DNA of 64,000 nucleotides, from the NCBI RefSeq assembly GCF_003026215.1, contig NZ_PYOC01000008.1, positions 165,587 through 229,586 on the forward strand, read 5' to 3'. Numbering within the stretch: the first letter of the stretch is position 1; every line of letters starts with the position of its first letter. Made by a program: the position numbers and the translations under genes. Origin of the DNA: Photobacterium indicum (lineage in GTDB: Bacteria; Pseudomonadota; Gammaproteobacteria; Enterobacterales; Vibrionaceae). The notes beneath the pieces were generated by a model. It saw only the letters and a program-made list of their open reading frames with translations. It was not told the origin of the DNA and made no database searches. Below are positions 35,843-44,598 of the stretch, piece by piece.

Positions 35843-37150
35843 TTAATCTGCTTTGTAGCCTTTAAGACCGAAGTAAATAAGGTAAAGAAAGCCAATCAAA
35901 GGAATAACAAATGACGCTTGGATGCCAATCGAGTCTGAAATCTGACCCATAATTGCAGTCAGCAATGCACCACCAAGAATGGCCATGATTAAACAGCTAC
36001 CACCAAATTTTGAATCGCCACCCAGACCGTGCAGTGAAAGGCCAAAAATTGTCGGAAACATAAGAGACATACATGCAGAGATACCCACTAACGCATAAGC
36101 ACCAGTAATACCGCCAACACCCATCACGACACACACTAATATCGAAGCAACCAACGCTAATACAGCCAGTAGACGCTCAGGGGCGACGTATTTCATTAAG
36201 CCCACGCAGATAAAGCGGAAAGCACTAAAGGTCACAATTGAAATCAGTAGGTACGTTGATGCATCAGCTTCTGTGCCACCTACCTGAGTCATGACATAGC
36301 GAATAGTCCAAGACCAACAACCAATTTGAGCGCCAATATAGAAAAACTGACCGATAACACCACGTACAAAGTGTTTCTTTTGAAGCAATCGACCAAACGT
36401 TGCACGCATCGACTGATCTTCACCAGTTTCAATCACCGCATCTTTTGTCGCGGGCATCTTAGTAAAGGCAATGGCTAACCACACAAGAACAATCACCGCA
36501 GCGACAAACAAGTAAGGTGTCATCACTGCATGTAATTCGCCTGTTTGAATCACCCCTAACTCAGTAGAAGTCATAGCTGCGCGTTCTACGTCTGTCGCAG
36601 GATTTAATTGCGATAAAATGTAAAACTTACCAATCAATACACCCGTAATAGAACCAACAGGATTAAAAGCTTGTGCGATATTCAGTCGTCTTGTTGCGGT
36701 TTCTTGTGGGCCCATTGCAATGATGTAGGGGTTCGCACTAGTCTCAAGAATTGATAAGCCACCAGCCAATACAAATAACGCCATCAGGAACGGCATGTAT
36801 TCCATTGCTTGGGCAGCGGGATAAAAGAGTAATGCACCAGATGCGAACATACCCAAGCCCAACAGGACACCCGCTTTATAGCTGTAACGCTGAATGAACA
36901 ATGCAGCTGGTAAAGCCAGCACAAAATAAGCCCCGTAAAACGCAGTCTGAACAAGACCCGACTGCATATCTGTTAGCGTGAATACTTTTCTAAACTGCGC
37001 AATAAGCACATCAGTCATGTTGTTAGCTAAACCCCATAGTGCAAAACATGAAGTTAGTAATATAAATGGTATTAAAATGGCTTTTGGTATTACCTCTGCC
37101 GTACTTTTTTTATTTGCTCCCGAACCGGAGGCGAGTAGAGTATCAGTCAT
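35843..37150 (-). CDS. fucP: L-fucose:H+ symporter
   Basis: A 435-residue major facilitator of the FucP family with 12 predicted helices. 'TSCFALWGLANNMTDVLIAQ' in helix 1 carries the conserved Asp/Asn used for proton-coupled transport. The start at ATG 37150 is preceded by AAAGGA; the frame is open to 37183 without a better ribosome site. First structural gene after fucR. Confidence 0.93.
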   Translation of the reverse strand: MTDTLLASGSGANKKSTAEVIPKAILIPFILLTSCFALWGLANNMTDVLIAQFRKVFTLTDMQSGLVQTAFYGAYFVLALPAALFIQRYSYKAGVLLGLGMFASGALLFYPAAQAMEYMPFLMALFVLAGGLSILETSANPYIIAMGPQETATRRLNIAQAFNPVGSITGVLIGKFYILSQLNPATDVERAAMTSTELGVIQTGELHAVMTPYLFVAAVIVLVWLAIAFTKMPATKDAVIETGEDQSMRATFGRLLQKKHFVRGVIGQFFYIGAQIGCWSWTIRYVMTQVGGTEADASTYLLISIVTFSAFRFICVGLMKYVAPERLLAVLALVASILVCVVMGVGGITGAYALVGISACMSLMFPTIFGLSLHGLGGDSKFGGSCLIMAILGGALLTAIMGQISDSIGIQASFVIPLIGFLYLIYFGLKGYKAD

Positions 37151-37230
37151 GGTTACATTTCCTTTAGGTGTAACGCGTCCCATCCATTATTTTAAGGACG
37201 CGTTTAGAGTTGTTATGAATATATTTATTA

Positions 37231-37998
37231 TTAAGGAAGGATATTCATCTTTCCTTTTATTCTCATTTCATCCTCATCAGATAATATTGCGTTTGATAAA
37301 ATCATATCAATATCATCTATTTCGCACACTTTCAGTAAACTGCGTTTTTTATACTTACTTTTATCGGCAATTAGTATCGTCTTTTCAGATACTTCAATTA
37401 ATATCCTTTTAACATCATAGTTATACTCATTGGAATCCCATACACCACTATCAACATCAAAACCGGCACATGAAATCACACAAAAATCTAAAGCCATCCC
37501 AGCAAGAGTGTTATTCGTTATCATTCCGTAAAAGGCCTTATACTTTTCAGAATAACAACCACCCAAACTAATCACGCTAATATTCTTCTTACCAGACAAG
37601 GCGCTTATATTATTAATAGAGTTGGTGACAATTGTGCAGCGCATATCTGGCATGTCCTGAGCAAAATGCCAGCTTGACGAACTCGCATCCAAACCAATCA
37701 CTGCGCCTTCAAAAACATTTGATATCGCCTGGTCTACAAGTTTTCTCTTGTCTTCGACATTACTGCCTGCACGATTTACAAATGAAGTACCAACATCCTG
37801 ATATTCTTTACTGACAGCACCGCCGTGAACACGAACAAGATCACCTTTCTCATCGAGTGCTTTCAAGTCTCGACGCACTGTTTCAACGGAGACACCCAAC
37901 TCAATAGATAAGTCGACTACGGTAGCTTGACCTGCCTGAGTGATTATTTTCACTATCTGGTTTGTCCGAGTAAAAGATTTCACGCCACACCTTGTCAT
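37231..37998 (-). CDS. fucR: DeoR-family regulator of the fucose operon
   Basis: A 255-residue DeoR-type regulator. The N-terminal winged helix ('TVVDLSIELGVSVETVRRDL', 'GDLVRVHGGAVSK') is followed by a sugar-phosphate-binding DeoRC domain. In E. coli FucR is an activator responding to fuculose-1-phosphate. Here it is the first gene of the same transcription unit rather than the last. The ribosome site upstream of the ATG is weak. Confidence 0.85.
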   Translation of the reverse strand: MTRCGVKSFTRTNQIVKIITQAGQATVVDLSIELGVSVETVRRDLKALDEKGDLVRVHGGAVSKEYQDVGTSFVNRAGSNVEDKRKLVDQAISNVFEGAVIGLDASSSSWHFAQDMPDMRCTIVTNSINNISALSGKKNISVISLGGCYSEKYKAFYGMITNNTLAGMALDFCVISCAGFDVDSGVWDSNEYNYDVKRILIEVSEKTILIADKSKYKKRSLLKVCEIDDIDMILSNAILSDEDEMRIKGKMNILP

Positions 37999-38114
37999 CG
38001 TTATTATTGCTGCTTGGGAAGAATCATAGAGAACGCCCCAAACAAAACAATGACGCCTATCACGCCACGACCGAAATAACCCGCTAATGTCCGAAATTAT
38101 GCTGACCGTTGCAA

Positions 38115-38141
38115 AAATACGGGAAGTTTATGCCCGTATTT
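38115..38141 (-). terminator. Leader hairpin upstream of fucR, terminator or attenuator
   Basis: On the minus strand AAATACGGG and CCCGTATTT (38133-38141 and 38115-38123) form a perfect 9-base stem followed by TTG with a run of five T (CCCGTATTTTTGC). It is about 117 bases upstream of the fucR start and downstream of the operator-like repeats. It could attenuate the fucose operon transcript. Confidence 0.55.
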
Positions 38142-38220
38142 ATTGAGTATTCACCCGCTTTGTTCCTTTCATTCATTCCCGACACAGTAAAAAAAACATA
38201 AAAAGGTGTAATGGCAATTA

Positions 38221-38290
38221 GTAGGAACATATAAACAAGTTACACTAAGGAACTATAAACGACCGTTATTCCGAGTAGGAACATAAAAAC
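38221..38290 (-). promoter_or_regulatory. Three operator-like direct repeats, candidate FucR sites
   Basis: GTAGGAACATATAAAC (38221-38236), TAAGGAACTATAAAC (38246-38260) and GTAGGAACATAAAAAC (38275-38290) are near-identical. They lie 220-290 bases upstream of fucR. Repeated sites of this sort are typical for DeoR-family regulators. Confidence 0.5.
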
Positions 38291-38399
38291 TATTACTACA
38301 ATTTCATTCAAGCACTTAAAAATATTTTTCAGGGCGGGATTCCGATTAGATAATTTCACATAGCTAGTAATAGAAATATTAGAAACTGTGCAAAATAAT

Positions 38400-38440
38400 A
38401 AACATAGAGCATTCCTTATCTATCAATGCTCCATGTTTTT
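38400..38440 (+). terminator. Orphan plus-strand terminator
   Basis: AAACATAGAGCATT (starting 38399-38400) pairs with AATGCTCCATGTTTTT (38425-38440) with one mismatch, giving a 14-base stem and a T-run on the plus strand. The nearest upstream plus-strand gene is at 29564, with the whole leftward fucose operon between, so the terminator has lost its gene. Confidence 0.65.
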
Positions 38441-38919
38441 CATATAGAAAAGAAAAAGAGCTAAAGAAGAAGTTGAAACGACCCTATTCCATTGGGCTCT
38501 TTTGAAGGTTATATATGAAAATTAAGCCAATATTAAGAATCACTTATCCCTCGACTAAAATGGCTCTGTTGTATCACTAAAGCTATGTGTGTTTTTGATA
38601 CGGTTATGAGATTCGATAGCTATTGGGCATCCGAGCTAAGTAAAGTGATGTTTGAAACATAGAGATAAAAACGTTGCCGACATCAATGCTCTCGTCTTCA
38701 TTAGTTGTTGAAGACACAATCATAAAGTGTGATGTCAGTTAACTGAATGCGGGGTTTATGGCTCGCTTACGATTGAAATGTTCGTAGTGTTGAATATCAT
38801 GGATTTAATAAAGCAACTAATCCCATAACCCCACTTAGATCATTGCCGCTTCCTCTATTTTCCCATATTCTCTCACTATCAATTCTGATGAATTAAACCA
38901 ATATGAGATAACACTCTGA

Positions 38920-39099
38920 ATGGTAGACCAAATTTTAACATTGAAAGAGGTGGCTGCTTATCTAAAGTTGGCCGAAAAAACAGCATATAGATTAGTAAGC
39001 GAAGGAAAGCTTCCTGGTTTCAAAGTCGGCGGTTCATGGCGCTTCAAACGTGAAGATCTTGATGCGTGGATCGCGCAACAAAAGAATGTAGGTGCCTAA
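38920..39099 (+). CDS. Excisionase/MerR-type HTH protein upstream of Mrr gene
   Basis: A 59-residue helix-turn-helix protein reading 'MVDQILTLKEVAAYLKLAEK', then 'TAYRLVSEGKLPGFKVGGSW', ending in 'AWIAQQKNVGA'. It matches the excisionase-family DNA-binding domain often found beside type I restriction genes. Its TAA (39097-39099) directly abuts the ATG of the Mrr gene, so it leads the defence operon and is likely its regulator. Confidence 0.85.
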   Translation: MVDQILTLKEVAAYLKLAEKTAYRLVSEGKLPGFKVGGSWRFKREDLDAWIAQQKNVGA

Positions 39100-40005
39100 A
39101 TGCTTCCAACTTACCAAGAGTTAATGAAGCCCGTTTTAGAGGCGGCAAAGAATCAAGAAGTAAAACTTAGCTATGTTACTGATTTACTCGCGGAGCAATT
39201 CAATCTTTCTGAAGATCAGAGAACCGAGCTACTTCCTAGTGGACGACAAGCAGCTTTTACTAATCGGGTCGGTTGGGCAAAAACGTATCTAGCTAAAGCT
39301 GGATTACTTGAAGCCACAAGGCGTGGTCATTTCGTTATAACTGATTTGGGGTGTGAAGCATTAGATAGTGGTGAAGAAGTCAATAATCATTACTTGAAGC
39401 GTTTTGATGACTTTAATACGTTCACTAAGCCGAAGAATAGTGATGTAGAGAAAGTTGATGATGTTAATGCAGCTAATAGCGACTCTACTCCGGATGAAGT
39501 GCTTAGAGCTGCTTATAAGCAAATCAACGATGCTCTAGCGTCTGACATTCTCTCACGTACCCGCAAAGTTACACCTGCATTTTTTGAACAACTTCTTATT
39601 GAGCTGCTTTTGGCTATGGGCTACGGCGGCAGCGATGAAGGAATGGCTCATACACTTGGAAAGAGTGGAGATAATGGTGTTGATGGTGTTATTAACCAAG
39701 ACCCACTTGGTGTAGATCAGATTTATCTTCAAGCGAAACGCTATGCGGATGGCAATAACGTAGGCGCTGGTGAAATCCGAGACTTCTTTGGTGCGCTTAA
39801 TCTGAAGAAAGCACAGAAAGGTATTTTTATTACCACTTCAGAATTTACCTCATCAGCTACTCAAACAGCGAAAGACCTTGGTATGCGTATCGTGCTTATC
39901 AACGGAAAAGAACTAGCAAAACTAATGCTGCGCTACAACATCGGCAGTAGAGATGAAGACGTATTGCATTTGAAAAGAATTGACGAAGAGTTTTTCGAAG
40001 GTTAA
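39100..40005 (+). CDS. Mrr-like restriction endonuclease
   Basis: A 301-residue Mrr-family nuclease. The N-terminal winged-helix domain (about 1-90) is followed by an acidic linker and a PD-(D/E)XK Mrr catalytic domain (about 160-290). Catalytic motifs are 'DNGVDGVI' and 'IYLQAKRY' (QAK variant). Mrr proteins cut methylated DNA in other hosts. It starts immediately after the HTH gene and 28 bases before hsdR, so it belongs to the same operon. Confidence 0.88.
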   Translation: MLPTYQELMKPVLEAAKNQEVKLSYVTDLLAEQFNLSEDQRTELLPSGRQAAFTNRVGWAKTYLAKAGLLEATRRGHFVITDLGCEALDSGEEVNNHYLKRFDDFNTFTKPKNSDVEKVDDVNAANSDSTPDEVLRAAYKQINDALASDILSRTRKVTPAFFEQLLIELLLAMGYGGSDEGMAHTLGKSGDNGVDGVINQDPLGVDQIYLQAKRYADGNNVGAGEIRDFFGALNLKKAQKGIFITTSEFTSSATQTAKDLGMRIVLINGKELAKLMLRYNIGSRDEDVLHLKRIDEEFFEG

Positions 40006-40033
40006 TCAATTAAACAGAGCTTGGAACTGAACT

Positions 40034-42859
40034 ATGGATATTGACGGACTAAAACCGGAAACGCAGGCGCGCTTATCAATTGATGAGCAATTGAAAGCCT
40101 CTGGCTGGAAAATACAGACTTGGCCCAAGGTTAATCTTGGCGAAGGCTTGGGTGTAGCGGTTCGCGAGTATCCAATTGACAGTGGGAAAGGGCAATATAC
40201 AGATAGTGCCGATTACTTGTTATTCGTTAACCGTTTAGCTGTTGGTGTTATCGAAGCAAAAAAAGATGAAACAATTCTTTCACAGGTGGAAGACCAAACT
40301 CTTCGCTATGCCACTAGTAAAATCAAGTTCCGAAAAGAAGAAGCACCTTTATCGTTTCTATTTGAAGCAACAAGCCAAGTCATTCATTTTACTGACCTTA
40401 GAGACCCAGCCCCAAGAGCTCGCGAAGTCTTTTACTTTTTTAAGCCTGAAACTCTACAAACGTGGTCCAAACAAGACAACTCATTACGTTACAGTTTAAA
40501 AAACTGTATGCCAGAATTGGAGAAAGCGACTCTTCGTGATTGTCAGGTGAGTGCCATTACAGGGCTTGAGAAATCGCTGTCTGAAAATAGGCCACGTTCG
40601 CTGATACACATGGCAACAGGCGCGGGTAAAACCTTTACCGCCATTAATGCAGTCTACCGCTTGCTTAATCATGGTGGTGCGAAACGTATACTCTTTCTAG
40701 TAGATACTCGAAATTTAGGTAAACAAGCACAACAAGAGTTCCATGCGTTTAAACCACAAGGTACACAAACCTTCTTCCATGAGAATCACATTGTTCAGCG
40801 CTTAAACAGCAGCACAATAGACGATGCGGCTGAAGTGTGTATTTGTACCATTCAACGCATGTACTCTATCTTGAGCGGCAAGCCTATAGATGAAAGTGCT
40901 GAAGATGTATCACTACATGAAATAAAACAAAATCAACAACAGGGAAAGTTGGTAAAGTACAACCCAGCAGTACCTATCGAAACCTTTGACTTTATCATTG
41001 TTGATGAGTGCCACCGCTCTATTTACAACTTATGGAAACAGGTACTTGATTACTTTGATGCTTTCACCATTGGTTTAACCGCTACACCAGACAAGCGTAC
41101 TTTTGGGTTCTTTAATGAAAACATTGTTGCTGAATACAGCTACGAAGATTCGGTCCTCGATGGTGTGAACGTAGGCTACGACGTCTATGAGATAGAAACA
41201 GAAATTGGTAACAAAGGTGCCGAACTAAAAGCTAAAGAGTGGCTCGATCACCGAGATAAACTCACCCGTAAAAAACGTTGGGCACAGGCCGAAGAAGGTA
41301 GCAATTACACCAGCAAAGATCTCGACCGTTCGGTGGTCAACAAAAGTCAAATTCGCCAAGTAATAAAGGCGATGAAAAGGGCGGTTGAAATAGAGATATT
41401 TCCTAATCGCAAAGAAGTACCGAAAACACTGATCTTTGCCAAAACAGACAGCCATGCTGATGACATCATTCAGATTGTCCGTGAAGAATATGGCCAAGGT
41501 AACGAATTCTGCAAAAAGGTAACCTATAGCGCGAAAGACCCTGATGGTATTCTCAATGACTTTCGTAACGACTTTAACCCAAGGATCACGGTTACCGTTG
41601 ATATGATTGCAACGGGAACTGATGTAAAGCCACTAGAAATCTTGCTCTTTATGCGAGACGTACGCAGCAAAGGCTATTACGAACAAATGAAAGGTCGTGG
41701 TGTGCGTAGTTTAAGCTACGAGGATTTACATAATGTCAGCAAAAGCGCGACTACCGATAAAGATCGCTTTGTTCTTATTGACGCCGTTGGGGTAGAGAAA
41801 TCCCTAAAAACAGAAAGCCGACCATTAGAGCGAGCGCCTAACCTTTCAATGAAAGACCTGTTGCAAGGTGTGGCAATGGGACATAGAGATGATGAGACCA
41901 TCCAAAGTTTAGCCAGTCGTTTAACTCGGTTAAGCAAACAACTCGATAAGCGCGGTCTAGATAAGGTAGAGAAATTAGCAGGAAAACCATTACCGCAACT
42001 AGCTAGAGAACTGCTCACCGCCATTGACCCAGATGCTATCAATCAAAAAGCATTAACCAATGCTAAAGAGGCGGGTATTACACGTAGTGAAGAAACACTA
42101 ACGGACACCGAGCGCCAAACCGCTAAAGACCAGCTTGTTGATCAAGCCTGCCAAAGCTTTGATAACCCAGAAACTCGCGAAGTGATAGAGTCAGCGCGTA
42201 GAGATCACGAACAGCTTATCGACCATATAAACCTCGATACAGTTACGTATTCAGGTTATAGCGGCCAAGCTACTGATGATGCGGAAAAAGTAATTCAAAC
42301 GTTCAAAGATTTTATTGAACAACATAAAGACGACATTCAAGCATTGAGCTTTTTCTATCAACAACCATACCAGCGTAGGGGTTTAACCTTTGCCATGTTA
42401 GAAGAGTTGCACCAAGCGCTAAGCAAGCCACCGTTGTTACTCACCACAGAAAAGTTGTGGACTGCCTATGAACGGCTAAATCAAGGCGGTGATAAAAACA
42501 CTAAGCAAAAAGCCAACACGCAACGACAACTAACCGATATAATCTCGTTAATAAAGTTTGCCATTGGCCTAGATGCAGAGCTGAAGCCTTTTGTCGAACA
42601 GGTGGACGCCAAGTTTAAAAAGTGGATTTTCCGCCACAACGCTCAGCGTTCAACCGCCTTTACCGAGCAACAAACCCAATGGCTGCGTTTGATTAAAGAC
42701 CATATTTCCGCCAGCTGTTTTATAGAACGCGATGACTTTGACTACAGCCCTTTCTCCGATCATGGCGGGTTACAAAAAGTGTGGGGCTTGTTTAACAACG
42801 ACGATAAAAACGAATTAGATAGCCTATTGGCTGAAATGAATCAGGAATTAATTGCGTGA
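40034..42859 (+). CDS. hsdR: Type I restriction enzyme R subunit
   Basis: A 941-residue HsdR. The N-terminal nuclease domain (about 1-150) has 'YTDSADYLLFV' and 'GVIEAKKD' (D and ExK). Two RecA-like motor domains follow with Walker A 'MATGAGKTFT' (from 193) and DECH box (from 324), and 'MIATGTDVKPLEILLFMRDV' in the second lobe. It translocates DNA and cuts unmodified DNA. Its stop overlaps the GTG start of hsdS. Confidence 0.93.
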   Translation: MDIDGLKPETQARLSIDEQLKASGWKIQTWPKVNLGEGLGVAVREYPIDSGKGQYTDSADYLLFVNRLAVGVIEAKKDETILSQVEDQTLRYATSKIKFRKEEAPLSFLFEATSQVIHFTDLRDPAPRAREVFYFFKPETLQTWSKQDNSLRYSLKNCMPELEKATLRDCQVSAITGLEKSLSENRPRSLIHMATGAGKTFTAINAVYRLLNHGGAKRILFLVDTRNLGKQAQQEFHAFKPQGTQTFFHENHIVQRLNSSTIDDAAEVCICTIQRMYSILSGKPIDESAEDVSLHEIKQNQQQGKLVKYNPAVPIETFDFIIVDECHRSIYNLWKQVLDYFDAFTIGLTATPDKRTFGFFNENIVAEYSYEDSVLDGVNVGYDVYEIETEIGNKGAELKAKEWLDHRDKLTRKKRWAQAEEGSNYTSKDLDRSVVNKSQIRQVIKAMKRAVEIEIFPNRKEVPKTLIFAKTDSHADDIIQIVREEYGQGNEFCKKVTYSAKDPDGILNDFRNDFNPRITVTVDMIATGTDVKPLEILLFMRDVRSKGYYEQMKGRGVRSLSYEDLHNVSKSATTDKDRFVLIDAVGVEKSLKTESRPLERAPNLSMKDLLQGVAMGHRDDETIQSLASRLTRLSKQLDKRGLDKVEKLAGKPLPQLARELLTAIDPDAINQKALTNAKEAGITRSEETLTDTERQTAKDQLVDQACQSFDNPETREVIESARRDHEQLIDHINLDTVTYSGYSGQATDDAEKVIQTFKDFIEQHKDDIQALSFFYQQPYQRRGLTFAMLEELHQALSKPPLLLTTEKLWTAYERLNQGGDKNTKQKANTQRQLTDIISLIKFAIGLDAELKPFVEQVDAKFKKWIFRHNAQRSTAFTEQQTQWLRLIKDHISASCFIERDDFDYSPFSDHGGLQKVWGLFNNDDKNELDSLLAEMNQELIA

Positions 42860-44598
42860 GTGAAATAGTACAATTACCGCAAGGTTGGAGTAAGGCTAGT
42901 TTACAAGATGTTGCAGTTTGGTCATCTGGTGGAACGCCTTCTAGAAAAGTACCCGACTACTTTAAGGGTAATATTCCGTGGCTCAAAACGGGTGAACTAG
43001 GTGACAGAATAGTTTGTGATGCTGAAGAGTTCATTACTGAAGACGCAATTAGAAACTCTAGTGCAAAGGTTTTTCCAAAAAACTCTGTTGTGTTAGCTAT
43101 GTACGGTGCCACAATTGGCAAGGCATCAATTCTAGGCATTGATGCAGCTACAAATCAAGCCTGTGCGGTTGGCATCACCGATGCTGTTACGCCTGTATAT
43201 CTTTACTATTACCTCATTTCTCAAACCCAGAAATTTATAGATGCAGGTAAAGGAGGCGCACAGCCAAACATTTCACAGCAGATTGTAAAGGCTTGGCCTA
43301 TAAATGTTGCGCCAATGAATGAACAAATACGTCTAGTAGAAAAACTCGATGAACTCTTCTCTGAACTCGATGCTGGCGTAAAAGAACTCAAAGCGGCGCA
43401 AATCAAACTCATTCAATATCGCCAATCCCTATTGAGAAGTGCTGTTGAAGGCTCGCTCACAGAACAATGGCGAGAAGCTAACAGCGGTAGTATTCGGGAA
43501 AGTGGCGAACAATTGTTAGTGCGAATTCTTACTGAACGTCGCGAACGTTGGGAGCAGCAAAAATTAGCAGACTTTCAAGCCAAAGATAAAAAACCACCGA
43601 AAAACTGGAAAGAGAAATACCCAGAGCCAGTAAGACCCGACACAGCAGACTTGCCTGAACTACCAGCAGGTTGGGTTTGGGCGAGTTTATCTCAAATCGG
43701 CTGGCTGGATCGAGGAAAGTCAAAACATAGGCCTAGGAATGCAGAGCATTTGTATGGTGGTGCTTATCCATTTGTACAAACAGGTGAGATTCGAAGTGCA
43801 GATCAATATATAAGACACACAGAAAAAACATACAGTGAAGAAGGGCTCAAACAGAGCAAACTTTGGCCCAAAGGCACAATGTGTATAACTATTGCTGCGA
43901 ATATTGGTGAAACAGCTATTTTAGATATCGAAGCTTGTTTTCCGGACAGCATTGTTGGATTTTCGACAATTATTGAAGATATGCCAATTGAGTACGTTGA
44001 GTATGTGTTTAGAATTCTAAAACACAAGCTTAATGATGAAGCGCCTGCGACAGCGCAAAAAAACATAAATTTGGAAATCTTATATAAAGAAGTTATCCCT
44101 TTACCACCAGTAGTAGAGCAATTGACGATTGTTGAGTATCTGAATACTAAATTAGAAAATATAAAGCATCAAAAAAAAGCAACGGCACTTGGCTTAAAAC
44201 AATCCGAAGCCCAACGAAAAAACATTCTTAAATCAGCATTCTCTGGTCAACTGGTACCTCTAGATCCCAACGATGAGCCAGCTTCGGTATTATTAGAAAA
44301 AATAAAAGCCGAACGTGAAGCCTTGGCAAAAATCCCCAAGCCTCGAACGCCGCGTAAACCTAAAAAAAAAGTTGATGTGATGGATACCTTACTAGAAGTT
44401 TTAACCGCAGAAGACGGCTGGGTTGATGCCCAAGAAGCCTTTAAAAAGTGTGGCATTGTCGATGAGACCTCAACTGATCGCATCGAAGAGATTTACACAG
44501 AACTGCGGAAATTAGAAAAAGCAGGCAAAATTGAAATTGAACGTAATGGTGGTTACGATCAATTAAAGCTGATTACGCAAGAAGTTAAGGAAGATTAA
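42856..44598 (+). CDS. hsdS: Type I restriction-modification specificity subunit
   Basis: A 580-residue HsdS starting at GTG 42856, which overlaps hsdR's TGA (GTGA). Two target-recognition domains (about 1-150 and 270-400) alternate with helical spacers ('QIRLVEKLDELFSELDAGVK' and 'VEYLNTKLENIKHQKKATA'). Both begin with 'LPxGWxxAsLxd' patterns. A C-terminal extension of about 90 residues ('DGWVDAQEAFKKCG', 'ELRKLEKAGKIEIER') looks like a winged helix. The stop overlaps the next start (TAATG). Confidence 0.93.
   Translation: MSEIVQLPQGWSKASLQDVAVWSSGGTPSRKVPDYFKGNIPWLKTGELGDRIVCDAEEFITEDAIRNSSAKVFPKNSVVLAMYGATIGKASILGIDAATNQACAVGITDAVTPVYLYYYLISQTQKFIDAGKGGAQPNISQQIVKAWPINVAPMNEQIRLVEKLDELFSELDAGVKELKAAQIKLIQYRQSLLRSAVEGSLTEQWREANSGSIRESGEQLLVRILTERRERWEQQKLADFQAKDKKPPKNWKEKYPEPVRPDTADLPELPAGWVWASLSQIGWLDRGKSKHRPRNAEHLYGGAYPFVQTGEIRSADQYIRHTEKTYSEEGLKQSKLWPKGTMCITIAANIGETAILDIEACFPDSIVGFSTIIEDMPIEYVEYVFRILKHKLNDEAPATAQKNINLEILYKEVIPLPPVVEQLTIVEYLNTKLENIKHQKKATALGLKQSEAQRKNILKSAFSGQLVPLDPNDEPASVLLEKIKAEREALAKIPKPRTPRKPKKKVDVMDTLLEVLTAEDGWVDAQEAFKKCGIVDETSTDRIEEIYTELRKLEKAGKIEIERNGGYDQLKLITQEVKED

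Larger units (their letters stand above)
37999..38919. other. Long regulatory and junction region upstream of fucR
   Basis: About 920 bases without a supported gene. It holds a terminator-like hairpin in the fucR leader (38115-38141), three operator-like repeats (38221-38290), and a plus-strand terminator with no gene in front of it (38400-38440). The right part is probably scar sequence between the fucose and restriction modules. Confidence 0.6.
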
